Below are positions 8,375 through 16,898 of a stretch of 35,054 bases of DNA, in pieces. Source of the stretch: an uncultured Saprospiraceae bacterium (GTDB lineage: Bacteria; Bacteroidota; Bacteroidia; Chitinophagales; Saprospiraceae); NCBI GenBank assembly GCA_937944095.1, contig CALEAC010000116.1, positions 1-35,054 of the forward strand, read 5' to 3'. The number at the start of each line of letters is the position of its first letter. Positions within the stretch are counted from its first letter, which is position 1. The position numbers and the translations under genes are program-made. The notes under the pieces were generated by a model. The model saw nothing but the letters and a program-made list of their open reading frames with translations. It was not told the origin of the DNA and ran no database searches.

Positions 8375-9322
8375 TCACTTCTTCTTTTTCATCTTAGTGA
8401 CTTCCTTTTTATAGAAGTCATAATGGCCTTTATCTCTGAGGAAGTTCTCTAGCCTCGCTTTGAGTACTTCATCCTCAGAAGCATTGAGACTCTGGATAAC
8501 TTCAGTCAGATCCTCTCCGAGGATACCTCTCTTCCGCAAAGAATAAGACCAATAAATCAAGAATGCGATGATCGCAAATGAAAAAATCGCAAAGTAATAG
8601 GCGTTCTGCCTTACCACCCTAAGAATATCAGGGATAGGTTCGGCCAGATTAATGTTAGACTGGACATCTGCTGCCAAACTGATGATACTGTCCCTAAGCT
8701 CTTTACTCAGCAATTCTGTACTAAGCTTATGAGATAAGGGTCTTAAGTCTAGATTAGCCACTGCAACATTGACAAAAGCCGTCATACTATCTCTCAAGGA
8801 AGCTGAGAAAACTTGCTCGACAGACTTATCTATGCCATGTAGCTGCTTATCCAGATCACGAAATACTCTGTCCAGACTCTTAGTGAGACTATGCTCTAAG
8901 CCCTCTATTGCCGCAGAAAAATCACTTTCTGCATGCTGAGAAGTGGCAGTTAGAAAAGCTTTCAGTTCATGTTCGACTTCCTTATTAATCAAGTTATCGA
9001 CGACACCTCTTGAGAATTTCTTCCCAGGTGTTCTGGTATCAAGATTTCTGAATACTTCATTCAGTTTGTCCTCTATATTTTCTGCTAGACGCTCACTTAA
9101 CACTTGCAATGAGGTATCAGCTGAAGGGGATGCAGATCCTGACAAAGCGCCTTCCATAGCAGCCCTAGTCATATCCTTAATCTTGGACTCTGAAGTCAAT
9201 TCATCTATGCGACTACTGATTTTCTTAGCTGAACCAACACCGATACGGCCTGGTTGGAACAGCGCACAACTACTTATACAGCTGAAAATAATAAGTATGA
9301 AGATGAGTTTAGAGATTCGCAT
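8375..9322 (-). CDS. Predicted lipoprotein with a C-terminal membrane anchor, unknown function
   Basis: About 315 residues from the ATG at 9322 (MRISKLIFILIIF), chosen because it gives a clear lipoprotein signal with a plausible lipobox ISSC; the tracked start adds only three residues. The mature region (20-220) is almost entirely alpha-helical and polar, with repeated segments such as IEGLEHSLTKSLDRVFRDLDKQLHGI that look like coiled-coil or amphipathic repeats. A single strong transmembrane segment follows near residues 235-255 (YYFAIFSFAIIAFLIYW), then a basic cytoplasmic-style tail ending KEVTKMKKKK. A lipid anchor plus a transmembrane helix suggests a protein bridging or lining the envelope. 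I recognise no named family. It is first in a two-gene operon with the DCC oxidoreductase. Confidence 0.7.
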   Translation of the reverse strand: MRISKLIFILIIFSCISSCALFQPGRIGVGSAKKISSRIDELTSESKIKDMTRAAMEGALSGSASPSADTSLQVLSERLAENIEDKLNEVFRNLDTRTPGKKFSRGVVDNLINKEVEHELKAFLTATSQHAESDFSAAIEGLEHSLTKSLDRVFRDLDKQLHGIDKSVEQVFSASLRDSMTAFVNVAVANLDLRPLSHKLSTELLSKELRDSIISLAADVQSNINLAEPIPDILRVVRQNAYYFAIFSFAIIAFLIYWSYSLRKRGILGEDLTEVIQSLNASEDEVLKARLENFLRDKGHYDFYKKEVTKMKKKK

Positions 9323-9328
9323 GTAACA

Positions 9329-9336
9329 CAAATTTA
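9329..9336 (-). promoter_or_regulatory. TAnnTTTG -7 box before the lipoprotein-DCC operon
   Basis: The minus strand reads TAAATTTG, ending 6 nt before the ATG at 9322. This is a full -7 consensus match without an obvious -33 TTG. It supports the chosen start and predicts a very short or absent leader. Confidence 0.4.
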
Positions 9337-9530
9337 TACCATTGTGCAGCTAGAGTCCACTTATTAATTAGGTGACAAATGAAGGTTTATATCGAAAAAC
9401 AGCCCTTATTGAATACAAATATCTGGCTTATCGCATGCAAGCCTATTAATATTATGCATTCGTGCCAATAACTAGCTATTTGTTTTGGATTAATTAACTT
9501 TTACCTTATCTTAAACTAAAATCTAGCACT

Positions 9531-9959
9531 ATGATGAATAAAGAAGTCAGGAGCATCATGACCAAAGATCCCTTGGTCGCCTCCCCAGAACAATCCATTA
9601 AGGAAGTTACAGCACTGTTATTAGCAAAAAAAATGCAACAAATACCTGTTGTCAAGGATGGTATATTACTAGGTCTAATCACCTCTTATGACTTATGGCG
9701 CAAGACGAACCAAGACCTCGGAGAAGCCCAACTGGTCCAAGATGTGATGACAACCAATGTTCTGACAATAGCCCCAAAAGATAAAGTTGGTACTGCGGCA
9801 CAATTATTTGCTGACAAGCGATTCAAAACGCTGCCAGTTGTCAATCTGGATAATGAGCTCAAAGGTGTGGTGACAGCCTTTGATGTCATAAGACAAGCTT
9901 ACCTCTCCGAGTTTCCGCAGCCTAGTTTGTACCGTGAGGAATTCCTTCAGAATAGCTAG
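9531..9959 (+). CDS. Stand-alone two-CBS-domain protein
   Basis: A 142-residue protein made of a tandem CBS pair (Bateman module) and little else. CBS1 covers about residues 5-60 (VRSIMTKDPLVASPEQSIKEV ... IPVVKDGILLGLITSYDLWR) and CBS2 about residues 72-130 (VQDVMTTNVLTIAPKDKVGTA ... LPVVNLDNELKGVVTAFDVIR). Such modules bind adenine nucleotides (AMP, ATP, SAM or c-di-AMP) and often regulate a partner protein. No partner is encoded next door. The second Met (9534) is an equally plausible start. It is cytosolic and monocistronic, followed by a strong terminator. Confidence 0.88.
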   Translation: MMNKEVRSIMTKDPLVASPEQSIKEVTALLLAKKMQQIPVVKDGILLGLITSYDLWRKTNQDLGEAQLVQDVMTTNVLTIAPKDKVGTAAQLFADKRFKTLPVVNLDNELKGVVTAFDVIRQAYLSEFPQPSLYREEFLQNS

Positions 9960-9997
9960 CGATACAATATTAATACAAACGGTTATGCATATATCAC

Positions 9998-10032
9998 AAT
10001 GAGGGTGACTCTGATCATCCTCATTTTTTTTT
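9998..10032 (+). terminator. Rho-independent terminator after the CBS gene
   Basis: An 11-bp stem with one G-T wobble, AATGAGGGTGA (9998-10008) against TCATCCTCATT (10015-10025), has loop CTCTGA and a T tract to 10032. It lies 39 bp after the stop codon. Confidence 0.85.
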
Positions 10033-10064
10033 AGTACCCAACAGCTTCACCTTTCAGACTTGTA

Positions 10065-10212
10065 CTATTGAATTTTATACCCGATACTCAATCCAATTCG
10101 AGTAGCTGTAGCAGCTTTTTCAGACACTCTATAATTTAGGTGCTTTGAGCAGACCACTTTTTATAATTATTATAAAGAGTCATAACAAAACTTCGACTGT
10201 CACCATACTATT
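10065..10212 (-). pseudogene. Decayed C-terminal fragment of an outer-membrane beta-barrel protein
   Basis: On the minus strand, a 31-codon frame ending at 10065 reads like the final strands of a Bacteroidota outer-membrane barrel: NYRVSEKA, then TATRIGLSIGYKIQ and stop. It alternates hydrophobic and polar residues and ends on a G-Y-x-I-type strand. Just upstream, in a different frame, is another strand-like piece (YGDSRSFVMTLYNNYKKW), as expected after a frameshift. Stop codons lie between and before them, and no start is visible. The rest of the 9960-10349 gap shows only the terminator at its left and the padR regulatory region at its right. The alternative is chance coding-like sequence. 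Confidence 0.35.
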
Positions 10213-10296
10213 GCAAAATCAGAAATGATTTTAGCTGGTACCATAATTCTGGCATATCTGTCGAAGATTTGTCCTCATTGGTCTGATTAGCATGCC

Positions 10297-10331
10297 ATAA
10301 AAGGTTCTATGTATTGCATAGTACCTTTTAT
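10297..10331. promoter_or_regulatory. Inverted repeat overlapping the padR promoter (candidate PadR operator)
   Basis: The arms are 15 bp with a single mismatch, ATAAAAGGTTCTATG (10297-10311) and CATAGTACCTTTTAT (10317-10331), around a 5-nt spacer TATTG. The repeat covers the promoter's -33 TTG (10314-10316) and ends just before the -7 box. It is dyad-symmetric, long, and placed where a dimeric winged-helix repressor would block transcription. The core ATGTATTGCAT resembles reported PadR-type operators. PadR family regulators are commonly autoregulated, so this is the likely self-binding site. Confidence 0.6.
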
Positions 10332-10345
10332 TATACATATCTTTG
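10314..10345 (+). promoter_or_regulatory. Bacteroidota-type promoter of padR-pspC
   Basis: TTG (10314-10316), a 21-bp spacer and TATCTTTG (10338-10345) fit the -33/-7 consensus TTG-N(17-23)-TAnnTTTG. The padR ATG at 10350 follows after 4 nt, so the mRNA is predicted to be leaderless or nearly so. This is the best-formed promoter in the window. Confidence 0.6.
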
Positions 10346-10349
10346 AGGT

Positions 10350-10682
10350 ATGAATACAGATAACACAAAAGCACAAATGAGGAAAGGGTTGCTTGAGTTC
10401 TGCGTCTTATCGCTAGTCGACGAGATGGAGATGTATCCATCAGACATCATCAAGAAACTGAAAGCTTCTCAAATGATTGTTGTCGAAGGCACACTCTACC
10501 CCCTACTTAGTAGATTACTCAAAGCAGAATTAGTTAACTACAACTGGAAAGAAAGCACATCAGGGCCACCCAGAAAGTACTACCAGATTACAGACGGAGG
10601 GCAGAAAGTACTCGAAGACCTAACCAGTTCATGGAATACTCTACAGAAAGCAGTCAATAAAATCATCAAACAATCCAAATGA
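10350..10682 (+). CDS. PadR family transcriptional regulator
   Basis: A 110-residue winged-helix protein of the PadR-s1 type. Motifs: KGLLEFCVLSLV (helix 1), MYPSDIIKKLKASQMIVVEGTLYPLLSRLLKAELV (recognition helix and wing), then SGPPRKYYQITDGGQKVLEDL, the classic PadR GPPRKYY-type wing. The C-terminus supplies the dimerisation helix. In many bacteria small PadR proteins sit directly upstream of PspC or bactofilin genes and repress them, with induction by envelope stress or drugs. Its stop overlaps the next gene's start (ATGA), indicating translational coupling. An inverted repeat over its own promoter suggests autoregulation. Confidence 0.93.
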   Translation: MNTDNTKAQMRKGLLEFCVLSLVDEMEMYPSDIIKKLKASQMIVVEGTLYPLLSRLLKAELVNYNWKESTSGPPRKYYQITDGGQKVLEDLTSSWNTLQKAVNKIIKQSK

Positions 10683-11290
10683 AAAAAGTAGAAAATATAA
10701 ATCTAGGTGGAATCAAATTCACAATAGACGAAGATGCTTTTCACGAATTAAGCAGATATATGGATGCCATAGAGAGGCGCTTCACTGGCTTCGATGGTAA
10801 AAAAGACATCGTAGATGATATAGAAATCAGGTTAGCAGAATTATTCCAAGAAGACAAACAGGGCGGTGACATCATCTCTAATTCTAAATTAGCTAGAATT
10901 CAAAAAATAATGGGGATGCCTAAGGAATTCGGTGATGATTATTATGCAGCAGAAACTATGACAGAGCATGTGCAAAAGCGTCTCTTTCGAGATGAAGATG
11001 ACAAAGTTGTCGCTGGTATTGCCTCAGGGCTGTCAGCTTACTATGGTATCAATAATCCCTTACTTATCAGAGCAGTCTTTGTCTTCTTTGCCTTAGGAGG
11101 AATCGGTATCCCACTCTATCTTCTATTGTGGATCTTCGTCCCAAAAGCGAAGACCACCGCCGACAAATTAGCAATGCACGGCGAAGCGATTAATATCGAA
11201 ACCATAGGTACTTACGTAGAAGATAGCATCTCAGAAATCAAAGAGACTATAGAAGACTTAGGCAAGAACTTCAAAAAGAAAATGAATTAA
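10679..11290 (+). CDS. PspC domain membrane protein
   Basis: A 203-residue protein. Residues 1-95 are a soluble N-terminal region common to Bacteroidota PspC proteins (INLGGIKFTIDEDAFHELSRYMDAIERRF, DDIEIRLAELF). The PspC domain follows at about 96-155: RLFRDEDDKVVAGIASGLSAYYGI, then a transmembrane segment (LIRAVFVFFALGGIGIPLYLLLWIFVP). A short amphipathic C-terminal tail follows. PspC proteins act in envelope-stress sensing (phage-shock response) at the inner membrane. It is co-transcribed and coupled to padR through a 4-bp overlap, so the regulator probably controls it. No PspA or PspB homologue is in the window. Confidence 0.9.
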   Translation: MKKVENINLGGIKFTIDEDAFHELSRYMDAIERRFTGFDGKKDIVDDIEIRLAELFQEDKQGGDIISNSKLARIQKIMGMPKEFGDDYYAAETMTEHVQKRLFRDEDDKVVAGIASGLSAYYGINNPLLIRAVFVFFALGGIGIPLYLLLWIFVPKAKTTADKLAMHGEAINIETIGTYVEDSISEIKETIEDLGKNFKKKMN

Positions 11291-11409
11291 CAGACAAATG
11301 TTTCAATTCCTATAACTAACCTAAACTCTATAGATGAAAGAATTGCTCACAGTTCTGATCTCACTGATAAGGAACGATAGAATAGATTATTACTTCTAGA
11401 ATTAAAATC

Positions 11410-11447
11410 AAGAGGCTGTCTCGTAAGTATGAGTTCAGCCTCTTTTT
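11410..11447 (+). terminator. Rho-independent terminator downstream of pspC
   Basis: A 9-bp perfect stem, AAGAGGCTG (11410-11418) against CAGCCTCTT (11436-11444), has an inner CTC/GAG pairing and a T run ending at 11447. It sits 120 bp after the pspC stop and may also stop leftward transcription from the CotH operon. Confidence 0.7.
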
Positions 11448-11650
11448 GTATAATTTACCTTTTTAGCCCCTTATATGAGAGGTGTTCAAATATGGAAATC
11501 TCAGAGCATGGATTTCATTATGAGACTTCCTCCTTCCTTTTTTCTACTAATGCTCTAATATTAATAACTAAGACCTGGTTATTCTTAACACCTTGTAATG
11601 AGCCCTCAAGTGCATACCATACAGCTGCTCATTTCATATCAATCGTAAAA
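11448..11650. other. Intergenic stretch without a convincing gene
   Basis: Together with 11291-11409 this makes a 360-bp gap between convergent pspC and CotH. The 76-codon plus-strand ORF in the track (11429-11659) starts inside the terminator, has no family-like sequence and looks spurious. I see no further repeat or promoter. Confidence 0.5.
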
Positions 11651-14584
11651 CTATCTTAGCACACAGATAAGTTGATTTTCTCTTTGGCCATCTATGCTCA
11701 GTACCAAATCATACCAGCCAGCAGGGATAACTAGTTCATCTAAGGATAATTTTATTTGATGCAAACCAGCATTATATGTTCCAGATAATTTTTCGAAGTC
11801 AGTTACCCTAGCACCTAATGCTGATACTAACTCAAAATGAATATCAGCTGTTTCTGCTAAGCCAAATTCTATATTAATCTGACCTTGTGTCGGATTAGGA
11901 TAAGCAATAAGATCTGCTAATAAACTTAGCTCACTAACAGAAGTAGACTCAGGCACAAATACTGCTGTCAAGGTATCTGAATCACTCAATTCTAAAAAAG
12001 CTCTCTTGTTATTCACATCTGGCCCTACAATAATATTATCGCCATACTCCCAGTGACTGAACATGTATTCAGCTTCATACTCATTGAAGATATTCGCTCT
12101 GATACTATTCTGTACCCCACCGAAATAATGACCTGTCCATGGAAGATCCTCGACATCTAGTGTATTCAGATCAATCTCTCCGATACCTGGTGGCCTCACT
12201 TGTAGTGTCAGGTCATACGGACCATCCAGATCATCGAAACATGACACTGCACCTGCTCCAATTAGCTCACATCTTTCGTTAATGAAATCTTTGAGTCGAT
12301 CTACATTACGCTCCCACTGACTGAGTGTGCCACCCCATCTATCTATCTGCCTAGGCATCTCTGGTTCTATAATAGCAAGCATACTGTCTAGTGTGGTATT
12401 CATATTCTCACAGGAAAATACAGTACTCATTAGATCTGCATAACGCTGGTAATATAATTGCTTGAAATCTGGACTTTCATCTAACAGCTTAATCAATATC
12501 TTTTCGTGTTTGCCGACATTACCAGCTATCTGGTCTGAGGCATCTTCAGTAAAAGCAACGATATCATCATAAAAAAGCTGACAGGTCTCGTCCCATTCTG
12601 AATCACAACATTCTGGCACAAACTCGATTAATAACAGAAAAGCTGCAGTATCGAGTGGCATAGGAGCTGTCTCATTCTGAATGGTCAGGCACTCTGGAAA
12701 TAGATTGCTGACGCTACCATTAGTCTCAATCTCTTCATATAACGCTTCACAGTCTTCATCCCACTGAAACTGACAACAAAATTCATCTGCTTCTATCACT
12801 GCGAGAAATATACTGTCTGTAGGCAGGTAGGGGCATTCACCAGTCAAGATGGTAGAACAATTCTCTGGGTCATCTATTCCTCCAAATCCAAAAGACTGCT
12901 CGAAGAACACGTCTATAGAATCTGAGATCGCATAGATATCACAGGGTTCAGCATCAGGGCTGATATTAGGCACGCCAGTATAATTAATATAATAATCAAA
13001 GGTTGCATCTAAGTCCCACATAATATAACCCCATTTCTTGTGCCCACCATCTGGATCGAGACCTCTCCACCATCCTGTATTGTAATTTAACCAATCTGAG
13101 GCCACGACATTCTGATTGATTAGAAAATAATCTATTAACGAAATCATATTAAGACTATCCTCTGCAATCTTATAGTTATCAGGGATACTCATATCATTAT
13201 CAAGAATAAAATCTCGTAGACCTTCCCAATTAGAAAGCGCTTTCTCACCACCATATTGCAACTCAGTTGTACCCCAGGTCGTTAGATACTCTAAATCATA
13301 TTTTCCCTGACCATAATGGAAGTCTGTATAATCGTGATCTACTGGTCTATCCCTCAGACCATAGACACCCCAGTACTGGCCATTAAGGAATACGATGACA
13401 CGTTCTACTGATCGACCATCTAATTCGAGGCCACCTTCTAGACCAAGGACTTGCACATACTCATCTCGGATATGGGTACTGCCATTATGGAAACCATCAC
13501 TAATTGCTGGGTAATTGTCATCACCAGAATTTCTGAACATGAATTTCTGAAAGTTCTCTCTTTCTGAATTACCAAATAGCTTGGCGTTCAAATCCTTAGT
13601 ATAGCCCATTTCATCTCGAGTTACCCAATCTAAACTACGATGATCCAGAGCCCATGAATCTTGGCCATGACGATTAAGTGATCCGAAAGCAACAGCTTCT
13701 AAGTCTTTATTAGCATTGAAGTATTCCAAAGATCCGATTGGTATATAGGAATCATCACCGTTTGCTAATTCTATCACATTGTCTGCACCTACAGAAAAGA
13801 CTGGAAGTGTAAATGATTCATTTACAAAAAAGGTCTTGAAGTCCATTTTGCCAGGTAACAGTAGCTCGTTACTGTATGCTCTAGCTTTTACAACTGTAGA
13901 TTCAGAGACCTCTAATGGTTCAGTATATTCTCTAGAGTTGCCAGTCGGATTAGTCCCATCGATAGTATATCTAAGAATAGCAGATGAATCATTATTCATA
14001 ATAGTTACGACTAGAGTACTATCATAGAAGCCTGCCTCTTGTTCGATAGTGGGTGTTTGTGTATAACCGTCATACTGCTCTGTACCTAAATTAGATTCGC
14101 CATAACTTGGCGTCGTACATATCTTCCAATTCTCAGCTCCATCAGTCGTTCGACATATAGAATGCTCTACTAGAGTTATCCCAAGTGGATGTGACTCCAT
14201 GACGATTCCATCGATATCGGCTAATTGTACGACCTCATTATCTTTCGTCTGAGTTAATTTGAAATTAGTGTGATACTCTTCATTAAAAACACCGTCTCTT
14301 CCAGAGCATATAAAAACTAAAAAACCCTTCCCCTCTATTATTGTCCCAACAGGCATTTGCCATTTTGTTACTTTAGCTACTTTATCTGATAGATACCAAC
14401 CACTTAGATCGACTGCTTCCTCGCTCGTATTGTATAATTCTATCCAGTCCTCAGTTCTATCGAAGCTATCTACGAAGTTATTCAGATTAGCAGCTGAATA
14501 TTCATTAATCACAACCTGGCCCTGGATAGATAAAAAGAAAAACACCATGGTGACAACAAAAACCCCTTTTGATAAATTTTGCAT
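11651..14584 (-). CDS. Secreted CotH-kinase family protein with lamin-tail, CHB_HEX_C-like and T9SS domains
   Basis: About 977 residues from the ATG at 14584, which gives a clean signal peptide (VFVVTMVFFFLSIQGQ); the tracked start at 14626 would overlap the upstream gene. Domain order: a lamin tail domain (about 24-130: VVINEYSAANLNNFVD, DWIELYNTS, VDLSGWYLSD); a chitobiase-type C-terminal repeat (about 160-245: ILRYTIDGTNPTGNS); a CotH domain (about 290-740: HGQDSWALDHRSLD, VFLNGQYWGVYGLRDR, WGYIMWDLDATFDYY); and a T9SS sorting domain (last 80 residues). CotH proteins are secretory, Fam20C-like kinases. A Cys-rich insertion of about 120 residues splits the C-terminal part of the CotH domain and contains two CCx3WDxxC motifs. 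It is last in a four-gene operon with DUF4956, HlyD-like and TolC-like genes. Confidence 0.85.
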   Translation of the reverse strand: MQNLSKGVFVVTMVFFFLSIQGQVVINEYSAANLNNFVDSFDRTEDWIELYNTSEEAVDLSGWYLSDKVAKVTKWQMPVGTIIEGKGFLVFICSGRDGVFNEEYHTNFKLTQTKDNEVVQLADIDGIVMESHPLGITLVEHSICRTTDGAENWKICTTPSYGESNLGTEQYDGYTQTPTIEQEAGFYDSTLVVTIMNNDSSAILRYTIDGTNPTGNSREYTEPLEVSESTVVKARAYSNELLLPGKMDFKTFFVNESFTLPVFSVGADNVIELANGDDSYIPIGSLEYFNANKDLEAVAFGSLNRHGQDSWALDHRSLDWVTRDEMGYTKDLNAKLFGNSERENFQKFMFRNSGDDNYPAISDGFHNGSTHIRDEYVQVLGLEGGLELDGRSVERVIVFLNGQYWGVYGLRDRPVDHDYTDFHYGQGKYDLEYLTTWGTTELQYGGEKALSNWEGLRDFILDNDMSIPDNYKIAEDSLNMISLIDYFLINQNVVASDWLNYNTGWWRGLDPDGGHKKWGYIMWDLDATFDYYINYTGVPNISPDAEPCDIYAISDSIDVFFEQSFGFGGIDDPENCSTILTGECPYLPTDSIFLAVIEADEFCCQFQWDEDCEALYEEIETNGSVSNLFPECLTIQNETAPMPLDTAAFLLLIEFVPECCDSEWDETCQLFYDDIVAFTEDASDQIAGNVGKHEKILIKLLDESPDFKQLYYQRYADLMSTVFSCENMNTTLDSMLAIIEPEMPRQIDRWGGTLSQWERNVDRLKDFINERCELIGAGAVSCFDDLDGPYDLTLQVRPPGIGEIDLNTLDVEDLPWTGHYFGGVQNSIRANIFNEYEAEYMFSHWEYGDNIIVGPDVNNKRAFLELSDSDTLTAVFVPESTSVSELSLLADLIAYPNPTQGQINIEFGLAETADIHFELVSALGARVTDFEKLSGTYNAGLHQIKLSLDELVIPAGWYDLVLSIDGQRENQLICVLR

Positions 14585-14618
14585 AATACTTTTTAGTCTA
14601 AATAATACTTGGACAGTT

Positions 14619-15860
14619 CTAACCAAAACGTTGCATTAGCCTACATCTTTTATTTAAAAAATTAGTCTGTGGGAATTTATAAATCAGACCTTTTGCCAAA
14701 AGATACTTGACGTAACTCTCTAGAATTAACTCTTCCCTCTTAAGTACACCCCTTTTTATTTGAATCTCAATATCACGCAATTCCATTCTAGCAATAAGGT
14801 GGGGAAACTCAGTCATATTGAGGTCTGTCGTCTCAGCTATCTTTTTCTGTGTTTCAGCATAGTGAGTATAGGCATGATATTCTGATATAAGTAAATTTAA
14901 CTCTGACTGAATCTCGTTCAGCTCCTTTCTTTTTTCTTCTAAAACAGAACGCAGTTCATATTCTTCTTCTAATTTCTCGAGAGCTAATTCATTGCGCTTT
15001 CTTAGGTTAGTATTCTTAGTTGGAATATTAATTCCTAGACCAAGAGAAAGCTCCCTAGCTAGACTTAGACTATTCTTTTCTGCATAATTAAGCTGTACAA
15101 AATCTAATACCTTCTTTGATTCATTTTCTTCTTGCCTAATTTCATTTTCGACTATAGCTAGTTGGTTTGACTGCATCGTTTCTTTAGTTGACCCTACATC
15201 TATAGTGCTAAGCTGTACTACGAATTTATGGAGTTCATCTATAGACCACCAACCACTTCTAGCTAGTACAGGAAGTTCATTAGAGACTAAGATCTCTAGT
15301 CTATTCCATATACTCTGAAGCTCAAGGTTGATCTTAATGCTATCTAGTCCCAATTCAGCAACCTGGTTTCTTAACTTATATAGTGAAGCGAGGTCAGTCG
15401 ATTCAGACTGAGCTATTTTATATTCAAGTATTTTTAACCTATCAGCTAACAGGTCACTAGATAAGTGAATAAGTTCTTGCTGCGCTTGTAAGTAATAGAC
15501 ACTTATGACATCTCGATACCTATTATAGATCAGTGATTCGAGTGACCTCTTCTCTAATAAACTAAGATTAGCTAGCTGCAATCTGAATTGTTCTCTACTA
15601 TAATCAGTGCTAGCGAAATCAGCGAAACTCAAGCGAAATGAATATCGCTGCTGACCTAGATCCCATTCGTCAGTTTCTGTTCTGAATTCCATTTTCTCTA
15701 AGAGGGCAGTTGTCTTCATAGATTCTAAATCCATAGAATCAGAATGGCTCTGCTCTATCCTACCCAACATCATTAATTGATCTGAGTCTATTTGTCCAGT
15801 AACCGTGAAGTGACTCAGCTGACACAGTATAGCTAGAAATAGAAAGATGCTATTTCTCAT
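14619..15860 (-). CDS. TolC-like outer-membrane efflux protein (divergent)
   Basis: A 413-residue protein with a signal peptide (SIFLFLAILCQLSHFTVTGQ). The mature part is nearly all long alpha helix rich in Leu, Glu and Gln, with two halves of similar layout (about 60-200 and 225-400), as in the TolC/OEP fold of helical hairpins with short beta segments. RNQVAELGLDSIKINLELQSIWNRLEILV resembles the OEP periplasmic hairpin. Similarity is weak, so the assignment rests on architecture plus context: it overlaps the upstream HlyD-like gene by 11 bp. It is somewhat short for TolC (usually 420-480). It would form the outer-membrane channel of a tripartite assembly. Alternative: a periplasmic coiled-coil protein. 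Confidence 0.6.
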   Translation of the reverse strand: MRNSIFLFLAILCQLSHFTVTGQIDSDQLMMLGRIEQSHSDSMDLESMKTTALLEKMEFRTETDEWDLGQQRYSFRLSFADFASTDYSREQFRLQLANLSLLEKRSLESLIYNRYRDVISVYYLQAQQELIHLSSDLLADRLKILEYKIAQSESTDLASLYKLRNQVAELGLDSIKINLELQSIWNRLEILVSNELPVLARSGWWSIDELHKFVVQLSTIDVGSTKETMQSNQLAIVENEIRQEENESKKVLDFVQLNYAEKNSLSLARELSLGLGINIPTKNTNLRKRNELALEKLEEEYELRSVLEEKRKELNEIQSELNLLISEYHAYTHYAETQKKIAETTDLNMTEFPHLIARMELRDIEIQIKRGVLKREELILESYVKYLLAKGLIYKFPQTNFLNKRCRLMQRFG

Positions 15861-16890
15861 GCCCTATATCTTTACTCGTTGCGGTGGCTGTTCTGTATGC
15901 AGCCAGAGAAACTTTCTCTTTTTGAAGGAAGGGATTATCTTGAGGTATGCGTATGAGTATCTCTCTACCGTACGTTTTGACCTCGGGCATCTTTCGCATT
16001 CGTTCGGGGATTTCCACTATCCGATTACCTAGTCCAATCACTTTACCTCTAATCGTCATATCCGGATTAGTTGTAGATGAGATTTCCAACTCATCACCCA
16101 TATCCACTTCTAATAACTGACTCTCATGCACAAAGCCCTTGACTAAAGTAGGTTGCGGTTTGTAGAAATTAATTAAGGTTCGGAACGACTGAATATTTTC
16201 TCCTTCCTTGCAGAGTATATTGCCGATGATGCCATTTTCAGGTGCCACTATCTTGAGCTGCCCTTGTTGCAATTCCACAAATGATTTTTGCTGTTCTATC
16301 TTTTTCTTTTCCTGAATAGCAGGCCATTTTAGGTCATTAATCTGTTCTTCTAGCTGAGAGACCTCTATTTGTGCCTCCGCTTTTTCCTGTATCTTCTTAA
16401 GTTCTATCTGCTTTATTTTTTCTTCCAAAGGCCTGGTCTTTACCTCACTGGATGACTCCTGTTCTAAGCCCAACTTTTCGAGTAGACTATTATGAGTGGC
16501 CAGCTGAGCTTCATACTCTTGTATCTGAAGGTCAAAGAACTCCAACCTATTCGCCTTCATGGTCTCTATTAATTCGATTCGATCTAACAGCCTTTTCTTC
16601 TTTAACTCCAGTTCCTTATCGATATAAGCTAAGTCTGTTTCAGATCGAGCCAACGCCACATCGACTTCTGCTCTACTAACTAACATGAGCAGGTCACCAG
16701 CAAGAACCTGCTGCCCTGGAACAACCAAAATCTGCTCTATGTAAATGTCCTTATCATGATTAATCTCTGTCTCCTTATTCTCGGCAAAGCCATAGAAGAA
16801 GACACTATCTGTACTAATGGAGTTCTGTAAATAATACCATCCGACGCAGAGAGGTACGAAAAGTATATATAGTAAATTCGGTTTCTTCAT
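15850..16890 (-). CDS. HlyD/membrane-fusion-protein-like periplasmic adaptor
   Basis: A 346-residue protein with one N-terminal membrane anchor (LLYILFVPLCVGWYYL). Then come a biotinyl-lipoyl half-motif (VVPGQQVLAGDLLMLVSRAEVDVA, about 52-76), a long coiled coil (about 75-210), the second lipoyl half (KIVAPENGIIGNILCKEGENI, about 216-236) and a beta-barrel domain (VKGFVHESQLLEVDMGDELEI). This order is diagnostic for adaptors of tripartite efflux and type I secretion systems. It overlaps the TolC-like gene by 11 bp and starts 8 bp after the DUF4956 gene. No ABC, RND or MFS pump lies nearby; the only inner-membrane partner in the operon is DUF4956, which is unusual. Confidence 0.85.
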   Translation of the reverse strand: MKKPNLLYILFVPLCVGWYYLQNSISTDSVFFYGFAENKETEINHDKDIYIEQILVVPGQQVLAGDLLMLVSRAEVDVALARSETDLAYIDKELELKKKRLLDRIELIETMKANRLEFFDLQIQEYEAQLATHNSLLEKLGLEQESSSEVKTRPLEEKIKQIELKKIQEKAEAQIEVSQLEEQINDLKWPAIQEKKKIEQQKSFVELQQGQLKIVAPENGIIGNILCKEGENIQSFRTLINFYKPQPTLVKGFVHESQLLEVDMGDELEISSTTNPDMTIRGKVIGLGNRIVEIPERMRKMPEVKTYGREILIRIPQDNPFLQKEKVSLAAYRTATATSKDIGHEK

Positions 16891-16898
16891 TTACCTAA

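Noticed and set aside
11410-11444. GAGGCTGTCTCGTAAG resembles the end of some insertion sequences
   Set aside because: The sequence is fully explained as a terminator stem; no second end, transposase or target duplication was found.
11429-11659. 76-codon plus-strand ORF after pspC
   Set aside because: It begins inside the terminator stem, runs into the convergent CotH gene and has no family-like sequence.
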